Counted from the stretch's first letter, positions 32,395-42,857 are shown. The stretch: 64,000 nt of DNA from Zygnema cylindricum (GCA_037447655.1 JBBHKE010001683.1:155263-219262); one strand, 5' to 3'. The notes: generated by a model from the letters alone, not told the origin. Numbers and translations are program-made.

Positions 32395-32471
32395 TGGGAA
32401 AGTAAATTTTATCCTAGAGGGCTTCAGGTAGACTACTGATTTTGTGAGCCAATGGCGGCCACAGAAATATA
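32395..32471 (+). repeat. RE2 3' LTR, terminal segment
   Basis: AGTGGGAAAGTAAATTTTAT to GCCACAGAAATATA, collinear with 11,920-11,996. ATGGCGGCCACAGAAATATA codes M-A-A-T-E-I, the LTR-encoded Gag start of RE2, here without the stop seen in the 5' copy. Confidence 0.85.
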
Positions 32472-32476
32472 AAAGT

Positions 32477-33000
32477 GTACCAAGCTAACCGAACTTCGAT
32501 TAAAGGAGAGGTAGATCGGTAGACCTCCAAGAGGAAATAAAATGGCTCTTGTGACGCAGTTATATGAGGAGGAATCCGAAGACGAGGATGATAAGCAATT
32601 GTTGGATGAGCAATTGGAGGCGAAGACCGAGGTCAAAATTCCTCGAAAGCAAAAATGTGCCTATAGAGGATTAAAAGGTGAAGGAGGTTCGATTGTGGAT
32701 TTTGGTGTCTCCATGCACATGTGTAATGACAAACACGTGTTCACTAAGATGAGAAAGATTCCAGTCGTACAGATAGAGTATGGGGATAGGAGGGTAGTCA
32801 CTATTACTTTGGTAAGATCGGTAGATCTGAAAGTTGTAGTGGAGGGGAAGACATCCATTGTAACATTCTCTGATGTATTTTTTATTCCAGAGTTAAATAA
32901 AAACCTCATCTCAACGTATATGTTAGATGATATGGGTTTTGAGACTAGCACTAAAAAAGGAACCTTTACTCATAGCTTTGAGGAGGAAGTTTATTTCACT
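32477..33000 (+). pseudogene. pol: RE1 gag end and protease
   Basis: Continues RE1 Gag after the RE2 insertion: C-T-K-L-T-E-L-R-L-K-E, then TAG, acidic tail (EDEDDKQLLDEQLEAK) and protease V-D-F-G-V-S-M-H-M-C. The catalytic D-S-G-A has become D-F-G-V. The open frame 32,542-33,408 runs through protease and into integrase. Confidence 0.83.
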
Positions 33001-33960
33001 GCTGAAAAAGATAGCCAAGGGATGTTTAGGCTGATTTTAAACAATGAAAAGAAGAAACTTTACTATGTTAGTGTTCATGATATTATGTTGTGTCATAAGA
33101 GGCTTGGACATGTGCATTTAGATAAGTTGAAAGAAATGAAAAATCTGGGAATAGTGGAAGGAATTCAGTTTGGAGATAATGAAAACCAAAGTGAGTGTAC
33201 TGGTTGTGCTCATGGTAAGGCACACAAGTTAACCTTCTCAAAGCAAGCCACTTATAAAGGAGAAAAAGTTTTAGACTTGATACACACTGATATTTGGGGA
33301 CCGGCGAAAGTGCCTTCACCCGAGGGTAAGAGGTTTATGATGACAATCACTGACGACTCGTCTTCGTATTCTAGAGTGTATTTATTGCACAATAAATCAA
33401 AAGCCCCATAGATTTTTAAGGAGTTTAAAGCGTGGAGTGAGAAACTCCATCAAACTGCTATTTAGAGAGAAAGAAGTGATAATGGGGGAGAGTATACCTC
33501 GAATCAGTTTGAGGATTTTCTGAGAGAAGATGGAGTGCAACACCAAAAGACAGTTCCTGAAAATTGTGAGCAGAATGGTGTAGCGGAGAGGTTAAATAGA
33601 ACACTAAGTGATAATGCCAAGAGTATACAATCAAATAAGAAGATAAGAAAGAGATTTTGGGCCGCAGCAATTAATTGTGTAAATATCTCAAGAATAGAGT
33701 TCTTACTTCGGCAATAAAAAGCCAAACACCTTATGAGAGGTGGACCGGCCGGAAACAAGATGTTTCAAACTTAAAGTTTTTTGGTAGTCAAGTGCTCAGT
33801 CTAGAAACAAATCGGTCAAATTGGAAGTTAGATCTTAAAGGAAAACTAAGATATCTGTTAGGATATGATGAAAACGTAAAATGATATAGAGTGTATGATC
33901 TCGAGAGTGATGATATAATCCTAGTGAAGCATCTACTGGTTATGGATGAATGAAATCCAT
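33001..33960 (+). pseudogene. pol: RE1 GAG-pre-integrase and integrase
   Basis: C-H-K-R-L-G-H ... C-T-G-C-A-H-G-K; I-H-T-D-I-W-G-P, R-S-D-N-G-G-E-Y and E-Q-N-G-V-A-E-R-L-N. All three catalytic acids remain, but TAG near 33,411 and 33,464 and frameshifts near 33,690 and 33,880 break the frame. Confidence 0.87.
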
Positions 33961-35080
33961 AGATCCCTTTAAGCATACAAAGACAGTCAAAATCAGATTT
34001 GAGTCAGAAAATTCTGATGACTTTGAGCTTCTTAACTATCCACGTTTCCGAGAAGATGATGATCTTGCAAGTACATATTAGATCGAAAAGGACTCAACCG
34101 TGGAAACCCTATTTTCAACTCCAACCAAAACGCCAGACGTGGTGGAAATAGACTTCGAATCTAAGGATAGAGGAGAAGTCGAAACTGTTTGGAAGAATCC
34201 CCAAGAGCCATCTATTTCGGCAACAGAGTTTAATGGAAGTAGTAGAAGCAAAAAAAAAATGCAAAAGAGACAAGTTAACAAAAAGGTAACCAAACTGTCT
34301 CACCCCGATTAACCACAAACTTATAATGAGGCAATGAACTCTCCCGAGAAGAGCTGATAGAAGACAACCATTAATGAGGAGATGGCCTCAATTATGGTTG
34401 CCAATACATGGGAGCTGGTGGACTGTCCTCTTAACTAAAAGCGAATTGGGTGTATGTGGGTATTTTAAGTGAAACTCAAACCGGATAACACCATTGAGCG
34501 CTAGAAGGCTCTGTTTGTGGCTAAAGGATTCACTCAAAAGGACGGAATTGACTACGAGGAGACATTTGCCCTGGTCATGATGTTTCCCTCCGTCTAGATA
34601 CTGCTGAGTTTGGCGGTAGTAGATTACATAAACGTACATCAAATGGACACCAAGACAACCTTCCTACATGGAGAGTTGGAAGAGGAGATTTTTATGCAAC
34701 AGCGTGAAGGATTTGTGGAGCAAGGGGGGGAGAGCAAGGTATGCTGATTGATCAAATCTTTGTACAGGTTGAAACAGGCGCCCTGGCAAGGGATTTACAA
34801 GCTCGATGAATTTTTTTACACGTTTGGGATATATTCAGAGCAGCCCATATCACTCAATTTATTTTTTTGATGATGAGGAAGGAATTATCTTCTTTGCGAT
34901 TTATGTTAATTATTTGCTTCTTTTAAGAAAATCTATGGATAAAATTAATAAGCTGAAAACAAACCTAAAAGGTAGATTTGAGATGAAGGATATCAGAGAA
35001 GCAAGGTATATTTTGGGAATGCAGATAAAGTGAGAGACAGATAGAAAGATAATAAAATTAACTTAGAAAGAGGCCATTAG
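33961..35080 (+). pseudogene. pol: RE1 linker and reverse transcriptase
   Basis: Linker with DFESKDRGEVETVWKNP. RT is heavily mutated: stops near 34,312, 34,437 and 34,503; M-D-T-K-T-T-F-L-H-G; and the YVDD site reads Y-V-N-Y (about 34,905), losing both catalytic Asp. Confidence 0.85.
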
Positions 35081-35919
35081 AAACATGTTTGAAAGATTCC
35101 AAGTGGACAAGGCTAATAGTTGTACCACTCAAATGGAATTAAAGAAAGGAAGTGATGGGAGCGTGAAAGATGGAGTTATAATCTTGTACGATGAGTTAGG
35201 CCCTGAAGAGAAAAGATTTATCCTGACAATTCCTTATAAACAAGTAGTGGACAACCTAATATATTTTATGAATTTTACCCGGCTAGATATAGCCACAGTT
35301 GTAAGAGTACTAAGTAAGAGTTTGAATGCTCTCACTAAGAAAGATTGGGAGACAGCTAACAGACTCTTTAGATATCTCATAAGGATTAGAGATCTATGTT
35401 TGCATTTGGGTGGGAACAATACTGACATCACCAGTTGGAGTGGTGCCAACTATGGGGATGCTCTTATTAGGAGATGGGGATGATCTTACGAGGAGATGCA
35501 CGTCTGGGTATGTATTATATGTGGATGATGGGGCTTGCTTGTGGAGCAACAAGCAACAAAAGGTCACTTTTTAGTCCACTATAGAGGTTCACTACACGGC
35601 CTCTTGTTCTACTGTAAAAGAATTAATATGGGTCAAGTCCTTGCTTGGTGAGCTTGGTCATCTTAAGAGTGGTGCCCAGAAAGTGTTTTGTGATAATCAG
35701 GCAGCCATTGCCTTTTATGCCAATCTTAAACACCACTTTAAAGCTAAACATATTGACATTAAACTTACTTTTTTTAGGGAGAAGGTAGAAGACAAGATAA
35801 TTACTTTCGAGTATAGACCAGATAGTGAAATGGTAGCATATATGATGACCAAACTTGTGACTTCCCCTAAACTATTTTTTTGCAGAGAGAAGTGTGGTCT
35901 TAAATTGAACAGTGACTAG
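35081..35919 (+). pseudogene. pol: RE1 RT thumb and RNase H
   Basis: Y-K-Q-V-V-D-N-L-I-Y-F-M-N-F-T-R, S-W-S-G-A-N-Y-G-D (first RNase H Asp lost), a small local repeat of the D-D-x-x-R-R-C segment near 35,470-35,500, F-C-D-N-Q-A-A-I, and L-N-S-D, TAG. A TAG occurs near 35,574. Confidence 0.86.
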
Positions 35920-35931
35920 AAAATAACGGGA

Positions 35932-36993
35932 TTTTAGAATTTAAATGGTTTTTTTAGTATTTTCTAGGTCTAGGCATGTAAAATAAAATGCACAAAAAAA
36001 GTAGAGGCAGTCTGCCTCTAACTCCTCTCTTCAACTCCCACACTTGTCGCAATCACTGAAGGTTTGAGAGGGAACTAGAGCCATGGATGCGTATGCTGTC
36101 GAGAGAGAGAGACAAGCGATAGTTTTATTGGTAGGCTTACCAAAAGTTACCCGACGGACCCAAGATTTGATCGTGGTACCTACCGTCCGTCAAAGTCAAC
36201 AATAGTCGTTAGCTTTGTCCTATAGTCTATGGATAGTGCTAAGGAATATAGGGTTTGATTAATATTTAAAGATGTACACAGATAAATTCATTTAACGACG
36301 AGAATGGACTTTTTGGCAGATAGACATAGTTAGAGTATAGTACGGCTTACGTTCCTTTGCAAAACAAATACCGCGCATTTGTTTCGACGACGAACAAATA
36401 CCACGCATTTATTTTCGACGGCTAGAGATGAATGTCGGTTTTGATCTAACAGCCACAAAAGGTGCCGAGATCGCCAAACATGCGTTTTGGCGGTTTTCGG
36501 TCAATGCCACGTTAAGTGACACGTGCCATAACCTCATTAGCTTGCGACATCTCCGGAGAATATGGGAGCGAGTCCAGATATGACAGCGTCGATATTTTGG
36601 CCATGCTGTACGATGGTCGTACTGAAAGTACTCGGACACCTGTACCTTTCTGTATGACACAGTACTCTGATTGGTGCCGTATTCTAATAGTAGAGGTTTT
36701 AGAGAGGGATTTAGGACTTAGAAAATTTGGTAGGTAGCTGCCTCTCTCCCAGAGTGCTTCTCTACAAAAGGTCAACTTTAACCCTTCATAACTTAATGCT
36801 CAGTGGAGCAAATTCAAAGATTCTTTTTGCTATCGACCCAGGGGAGTCTTATCTTCACAAAGGTGGAGATGGTTAGTGTTTTTGTTTGCCAGGGTGTCAA
36901 CTATTCTTGTTGAAACACTAAAGGGTCAAGGTTATCTTAGGGGCTTCGTGTGAGCTACCCGTTTTGAGGACCTATGGAGGTCTCAGAAGTACA
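35932..36993 (+). repeat. RE1 3' LTR
   Basis: About 1,062 bp after the tract AAAATAACGGGA. The TG start is mutated (TTTTAGAATTTAAATGG against TGTAGAAATTAATGG in RE6); it ends AGAAGTACA. It has the hairpin (36,005-36,085), an antisense tRNA-like module (36,135-36,235), and a GTAC block (36,600-36,690). The last 21 bases code M-E-V-S-E-V without stop. Confidence 0.87.
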
Positions 36994-39409
36994 ATAGTTG
37001 GACGCAAACCCGTGAATAATGTTGTTTTCAAACTTTGAGTGGCGGTTTTGGTTAATTTATTGTCTCGAAAATAGTTTTAAAGAAATTTTTAAGGGTAGGT
37101 GGGATTTGGTGGCACTTGTTATAACGTCTCACTCTCTTGCTACCCCTATCCCTATCCTAACCTAGATTTTATTTTAAAGTGGAGGAAGAATTGGTAATAT
37201 TTCTTCAAACTCCTCCACCGACTCATCGCACTTTTGCCACCGAGAGCCTAGTCTTAAAGTCCCACCTTTTTATACCTTTTTGCTAATACCATATATTAGG
37301 TACAAAAATTTGTATCAAATCAACCGATTGCCACTGAATTTTAAACTATTTTGAAGGCGCTAATTATGCTCAATTGTGTGTTGGGTTTGTCCGTGTTTAG
37401 GGTTTACGGATGGTTTGTGTCAATAAGCTACACCGAGTTTGGCGACGCTTTGTTTAATCCTCGAAAAGTTAACGTATCCTTTACAACTATTCTAAGGGTT
37501 TCTTACTTTTTAGAAATTGAATTTCTTTTTTAAATTAAATATCAATACACACGGGGCTTATTTAGTTTGTCGCTCACAGAAAGAGGAATAAACCCTACTT
37601 GATGCGATAGAGTTGTAGTTATTAGGCCCCATGTTGGGTACATTGCCAAATATGACGTTTCTTGTATACTTCTGCCTCTTCCCTAGTTTAAGGGTCATTC
37701 GAGCTCCTTTGGTTTTCCTTCACGGTGCTCGGAGGACTTTTGGTGGTGTGTTCCACACGTAGATTGATCTATTTTTTTTTTTTTCAATTCCGATATTGCA
37801 AATGGTTATGGTGGCTCCGAATGCATGAAATTCGGATGAATGATACTACAACACCTAAAAATGTTTTTGTCGCGTTTGTGGTGAATTTTATTTTTATTCG
37901 CACACATGTCGTTCAACGGCTTCATTCCGGAGTATGCACAAAAACAATTTGAATCGTGGATTAAAAATTCATTTGTTGAAACTTTTAATTGTTTTTCAAC
38001 ATCAATGCGTTGCCTTTTACCGAGCTTATGATTCAACCCTCTTTCGGTGCAAGTTGGCAATCGATAGTGGTAGGTATCCAAATTCTTCACCAATGGATTC
38101 GATCCACGTTGAAAATCAAACAATTGTCTTGTGATGATAGTGGATAGTCATCTATCGTAGTTACTTTTCTATTTTTTTTTGTACTCATCTAGGGTAGTTA
38201 ATGTGATAGGCATGCAATTTTATTGTTGTTGTCGAGTTAGTTTATCACTTTTCACTTAACTCATTTTCTTTTAACTCGAAGTCTTTTCGTGTTTTTTTGT
38301 TTTGTTTTCTCTATTTTATACCCAAATGATATGTCTATTGCGAGTTTTTTTTTAAATTCGTTCGTTGTGCGACAAAGTTTAAAACTTATATGTCGTACAT
38401 GCCATGTACCTTAAAAAAACCAAATTGTTTGGTTCATTTGGAGGAAATCAGTAGAACACTTACAATTTTTTTTTTTTTTTGCGAGAATATAATGACTTCG
38501 TTTATGGCCGCATGCAACATGAATTAACATTCATTTTTTTATTTAGAGATTATTCCATGTACTACTTCTCTGGGTAGTTTGATATTTGCACAAGAAAAAC
38601 GTCGCTTGATGTCACGTAGTACATAGCTGTATGTATTTTTTTTGACATTGTAGACGTACTTTTTTTTTCGCTTCCTTGGTTGTTTGCCTATCTTTTATCT
38701 TGTGACGAGTCACCAAATTTCGCACAAAAATGGCCAATTTTGATTATTTTTATGAGTTATTTTATTTCATCCGCAATTTGCTTTTGTGTTTTAATGTGGA
38801 AATTGGGAATGGGGAGAGGGACTCGGAGATGGAGGGGGAGAGGCCTCAAGGGTTGAAATATTTGCAAAGATCCATGGACGAAAATAAATTGGCGTCATTG
38901 ATAAAAACAAAATTGCTTGAATTCACCATGATGCTAAACTATTGAGATCGTGCAAATCGTGCAAAAGGAGTTTTTTTGTTTTTAGGTGTCACTTTGATTT
39001 ATAATGGCTCCCGAAGTTATTGGTGTTTAAGTTCGAGGATGAGTTCCCATGATATAGCAATGGATAGTAAAAAAAGAGACAACAAACCTCTTTACACTTT
39101 CCCATGTAATTGAGACTTCGTCTTGTTAGTTCGTTTTTAAGCCAAGATTTTCCGTACTACTATTTATTTAGTATTTTTACTTGTTTGTCCTAGTCACCAC
39201 TCTAAGTCTACATACTGTTGTATACCAGACCTAGGTACCATGGTCGCCTTCGCCGAACACTCATAAGCAGATTATCTCCTAACGCGGGGACTTGGTCGTC
39301 ACTCTGATCCTATCCTGTAAACACCCCCCGTATAGTCATTCGCCTTATCCACAAACTCACCCCCGGTCAAATAGTCATTCGCCTTATCCACAAAGTCGTA
39401 GAGGAATTG
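36994..39409. other. unclassified AT-rich region, no gene recognised
   Basis: About 2.4 kb with long T-runs (for example 37,772-37,784 and 38,467-38,480) and no similarity that I can see to the copia elements. Open frames (such as 37,351-37,533, 37,806-38,123 minus, 38,730-38,945) are short, overlap one another, and carry no motif that I recognise. A 23 bp sequence (TAGTCATTCGCC...) is repeated at about 39,335-39,357 and 39,373-39,395. It could be host intergenic DNA or an old DNA element. Confidence 0.5.
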
Positions 39410-39500
39410 AGAAGTATGATGGGTGTGGCATTTATTAATGCACCCCTCATCATGGTTTCCCAATATATAAACCCGGTTTCATTAAAAATTGGCACCCTAG
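39410..39500 (-). pseudogene. gag: gag N-terminal scrap, minus strand
   Basis: The minus strand reads S-R-V-P-I-F-N-E-T-G-F-I-Y-W-E-T-M-M-R-G-A-L, the Gag start of the RE1 group. The primer site and first codons between it and the LTR are deleted (CTAGGGTGCC directly abuts the LTR end). Confidence 0.65.
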
Positions 39501-39865
39501 TGCAATTATGAGACCTCCATAGGTCCTCTGAATGGACAGCTCACACAAAGCCCCTAGGAAAACAATTACCCTTTTGAGTTTCAACAAGAATAACTATCAC
39601 CGTGGCAGAAAAAAACCTGACCACCTTGACCTTTGTGAAGATAAGACTCCCCTAAATGGATAGCAAAAAAAATCTCCGAATTTGCTCCCTTGAGCAGTAA
39701 GTTATGAAGGGTCAAAGTTGACCTTTTGTAGAGAAACACGCTGGGAGAGAGGCAGGTACCAACCAATTTTTCTAAGTCCTAAATCCCTCTCTAAACCCTC
39801 TATTACTAGAGTACGGCACCAATCAAAATATTATGTCATATAGAAAGGTACAGGTGTCAGAATAC
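39501..39865 (-). repeat. LTR fragment of RE1 type, minus
   Basis: Begins TGCAATTATGAGACCTCC (+ strand) and matches the end part of the RE1/RE6 LTRs in reverse, including the GGTCAAAGTTGACC region. It stops at AATAC where another LTR begins. The same junction recurs at 47,075, evidence of duplication. Confidence 0.75.
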
Positions 39866-40634
39866 TACAATTCTGTGTCCCCCATTGGACTACAGAATTC
39901 AACAAGCCTCTAGATAGTTTTTGGCTAACCTTTGTTCAGCTAAGATCATAAATACCCAAATATGCAAATTAGCAATTTGAATGCATATCTGTGCAGTTGG
40001 GACTCCCTTTAATCCGCAGCAAAAGAAATCAATGAAAATGCCCAACCATGCGATTAGTTATCAAGTGGCAAAGATGCTGAAAATGCCCAACCATGCGATT
40101 AGTTATCAAGTGGCAAAGATGCCAAAATATATACAAGCAGTGTGGGTGAGAGGAGGCTACCTCCTAAATATCCTAAGTCCTAAACCCCTCTCACAACCCC
40201 AATCTACTAATGTACAAACCAATCAGAGAACTGTAAATTTCAGAAAGGTAATGTGGCTGGTGTACTTTTTTGTACAGTCTGTGTACGACTCGGCCATTGA
40301 GTAGACGCCTGTCTCCCCCGAACTCGCCCTAATTCTCTCCGGGATTCCTGCTACCTAATGCTATCTTGTCACGTGGCTCCAGGTCATGACACGCCCGAAA
40401 ATTGCCGAAGCGACCATTTCGGGATCTCGGAGATGATGCGGGCCGTCGGATCCAAATCGTCTTTGAATGCTAGCTGTTGAAAATCAATGTCCGGTAAATT
40501 TGTTTCGTGCGGTTTCACTTTTGCACTATATTTCACTTTTTTTCTATGTTACTTATTCGTAATTTCGTTAATCAGATTAGGGAATTTTGACATATTTAAA
40601 TACTAATCATACCCCACGTACTCTAACGGACTTC

Positions 40635-40714
40635 AACGACAAATTGGCTAAGGCTGACGGGTATGCCTCGCTCTGCTGGTCGGAGGGTCGAGTCCTGCCG
40701 GACTCAACTTTTTT
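40635..40714 (+). ncRNA. tRNA-like module, antisense to LTR copy 1
   Basis: A-box-like TTGGCTAAGGCTGACGG (40,644-40,660), CCTCGCTCTGCTGGTC, B box GGGTCGAGTCC (40,685-40,695) and T6 (40,709-40,714). S3 is inserted 49 bp downstream. Same layout at 43,990-44,068 and 47,855-47,933. Confidence 0.5.
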
Positions 40715-40762
40715 GTTAGAAGTGACTTATGTAATTTATTCTGACCTGCCTAAGGATCCAAG

Positions 40763-41549
40763 TGTTGAGAAAGTAATCCTAAGTTAGTTCAGAAGATAGC
40801 GCATTAAAGGGAGAGAGCGCAGTGGCGCAATGGAGAAGCACAGTGCAGAAGTTCAAAGTGGAATAACTTTCTCGTTAAATGGTTAAATCGAGCACGCGAC
40901 CAGACGATCTTTATCTACAGAGAAAGAGCTTTCGATCGAGCTATAGAGAGCAAGATTTGGATACGTATATCAAACGTTACAGGCGTGCAAAGCAGAAGCT
41001 TCTAGAAGGTTCCACAGGAAACGGTATGGACTTTTCCGAGGTGGTTCCTAAGTGTTTCCTTGGAGTTTCGGGGACATGTCTAGTAGGTTCTTGTGACGTG
41101 GAGAGCCACGAGTTTCGGGGACATGTCTAGTAGGTTCTTGTGACGTGGAGAGCCACGAGAAGGACACTTGTCAATAAGTTAGAGCTAGAAATGTCTAGAA
41201 TGTCTAGAAAGGTAGAGTAGAAAAGAGTATATATGAAGTAGGAGAAGTAGACAAATCAATACAATTGGAGAATTGGTTGTGACCATAGCTGAAGAGATAG
41301 TAAGAGTCCCTATAGTGAGAAAGCATTGTAACTCTGTGTGAGTTGAGATACAAAGATAAGTGAAGCCTTGTAAAGAGAACTTGGAGATAATAAAGTGATT
41401 CTTCTTGTGAGGAAAATTTGAGCAAGTGTGCTTTTACTTTGTGAGGGAATTCTTTGTGGCTTCGGAAGATTCTTGAGTGACCTGTGAGAGAGTTTTTGCT
41501 TTGTGAAGCTAGATTGTTGCAAGATGAGTGAGGCCCACAAAATTCAACA
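40763..41549 (+). repeat. solo LTR S3 of a distinct copia-like family
   Basis: TGTTGAGAAAG to AAATTCAACA (787 bp; TGTTGA/TCAACA inverted ends), with a perfect target duplication CCAAG at 40,758-40,762 and 41,550-41,554. A 47 bp direct duplication lies at 41,063-41,109 and 41,110-41,156. TATATAT near 41,230. The last 26 bases code M-S-E-A-H-K-I-Q, so this family also may start Gag in the LTR. No internal region is present. Orientation is inferred from this ATG. Confidence 0.88.
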
Positions 41550-41708
41550 CCAAGGCAGCCATGGCTCCACCACCCTCTCTTTCCTTCAATGACTACAACA
41601 TGTATGGGGGATAGAGGGAAGAGATGGAGGCAGACTGCATACGCTTTTTTTTTTTTTTCATTTAAGCTATTTCGACCTAAAAAAACTTTGTAAATCTAAT
41701 AATTCAAC

Positions 41709-42270
41709 TCTCCCCTTATGTTCTAGTCTAATTTAAACTTTTCTTTTAGTCCACAGTTCTCTCTACAATATATTAATTTGGGTGAGGGCACAGGTTTGGT
41801 CATCATATTAGCAATCATTTCTCCATCTAGTTTATACACAAGATTCACAATTTTGTTTTCGACTTTTTCCCTCACAAAACTTAGCCTTATGTCCATGTGT
41901 TTAGCTTTGAAATGATGTTTTCGATTGGCTGCAATTGCAATTGCAGCCTGATTATCAGACAAGACTTCATGCATTTTTTTTTCATGTACCCTAATTCTTT
42001 TAGCAAAGACTTTACCCACATCAATTCTTTCACAACAAAACAAGAGGCCATGTACTCAGCCTCCATAGTGGACTGAGCAAACACCTTTTGTTGCTTGCCA
42101 CTCCAACAGCAAGCACCTTCCCCCACAAACAATACATACCTAGAAGTGCATCTTCTTGTAGGTGCATCCCCATAACTGGCATCACTCCAAGTGGTGATGT
42201 CAGTGTGCTCCCCTCTAAAAAGCAACTATAATTCCCTTGTACCCACCAGATATCTCATGACTCTCTTGGC
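41709..42270 (-). pseudogene. pol: RNase H end of pol (copy 1)
   Basis: Minus strand from 42,225: F-R-G-E-H-T-D-I-T-T-W-S-D-A-S-Y-G-D, S-T-M-E-A-E-Y-M-A-S, frameshift near 41,985, then D-N-Q-A-A-I-A-I-A and H-M-D-I-R-L. Ends K-F-K-L-D. A TAG before L-L-F-R-G-E-H is shared with copies 2 and 3. A-D-x-M-T-K motif reads I-A-N-M-M-T-K. Confidence 0.87.
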
Positions 42271-42857
42271 ACTTTCCATCTCCATATACAAACAAGAAAG
42301 ATCATTACAGTAATCTAACATCTTTCCTCCTTTGTAAGTGTAACTCACTAGTTTTTGCTCAGCCAACTGGAGCTCTTGAATGGTTCCAGCTCTATAAATC
42401 TCCAACAAACTCACCCACAACTCCTCGGCCTTGTAAATGTGAAGATGAGAAGTGGCCAAAGCTTGAGTGAGGTGCATGAGAATGAAGTTCTTGGCAATCA
42501 TGTTTACATCCTCCCACATTTGAGTATCGTTCTCCATGGTCTTCAGAGTCGCCGCTCTCGGTACTGTGGCAATAGGAGTGAGAGGTGTCTCCTTCCCTTT
42601 CCCCTTTTCGGACACACTCCTGTCTCCATCATCTGCCTCCTCTGCTGAGGCAGGCGTTGCTACAGGAAACCTTATTCCTCCAAATCCTGGTGGGGTTCTT
42701 GAAGGTGGACGTTTCACTTCTCCACTGACGATACCCCAATATCGTTTTTCACACAAAGCTCTCATCATCATGGCTTCCCAATAGATGAACCCAGATCCAT
42801 TGAAGGTGGGCACCCAAGAGGGTGGGCCCATAACGTGCAATTCTGTGTCCTCCATTG
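42226..42857 (-). pseudogene. gag: gag fused in frame to the RT thumb end (deletion derivative)
   Basis: From ATG at 42,855 (inside the LTR: M-E-D-T-E-L-H, then V-M-G-P-P through the primer site) the frame is open for 209 codons. It holds Gag to Y-M-E-M-E-S-A and then switches without a frame change to K-R-V-M-R-Y-L-V-G-T-R-E-L, the end of the RT region, where a TAG stops it. About 3.4 kb of gag/pol are missing relative to RE3, including the knuckle, protease, integrase and most of RT. This is the only copy here with an uninterrupted LTR-encoded Gag start. Confidence 0.85.
42821..42835 (-). other. primer binding site, minus strand
   Basis: Minus strand CGTTATGGGCCCACC: 14 bases match the complement of the initiator tRNA-Met anticodon arm. 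Adjacent to the LTR end at 42,836. Confidence 0.75.

Larger units (their letters stand above)
441..36993 (+). mobile_element. RE1, outermost Ty1/copia element, interrupted by nested insertions
   Basis: The LTR at 441-1,303 and the LTR at 35,932-36,993 align over most of their length and share the same order of motifs, so I pair them as the two ends of one element. Between them RE1 gag occurs in three pieces: + strand 1,304-1,674, - strand 3,588-3,046 (inside an inversion), and + strand from 32,477. The pieces join codon-for-codon when compared with the related element RE6 (27,232-28,318). Everything between 3,045 and 32,471 is later insertion (RE2 and elements nested in it). The 5' LTR lacks its first ~200 bp, so no target duplication can be read there; the 3' flank begins ATAGT. 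Element pairing is inferred from sequence similarity read by eye. Confidence 0.75.
39866..41708 (-). repeat. RE3-related LTR (copy 1), minus, holding solo LTR S3
   Basis: Begins TACAATTCTGTGTCC and ends TAATAATTCAAC next to the reverse complement of a polypurine tract. About 1,050 bp without S3. Contains a 45 bp tandem duplication (40,033-40,077 and 40,078-40,122), CACGTG at 40,370-40,375, a tRNA-like module (40,635-40,714) and the hairpin (41,558-41,635). Nearly identical to 47,075-48,160. Confidence 0.85.

Noticed and set aside
31540-36993. Three-LTR tandem of RE6 and RE1 sharing a middle LTR
   Set aside because: RE2 LTR sequence (32,395-32,471) lies between the RE6 3' LTR and RE1 coding sequence, and RE6 has its own target duplication, so they are nested, not tandem.
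37806-38945. Possible host genes in the 37-39 kb region
   Set aside because: Short overlapping frames on both strands without motifs, splice-supported structure or codon bias that I could recognise.
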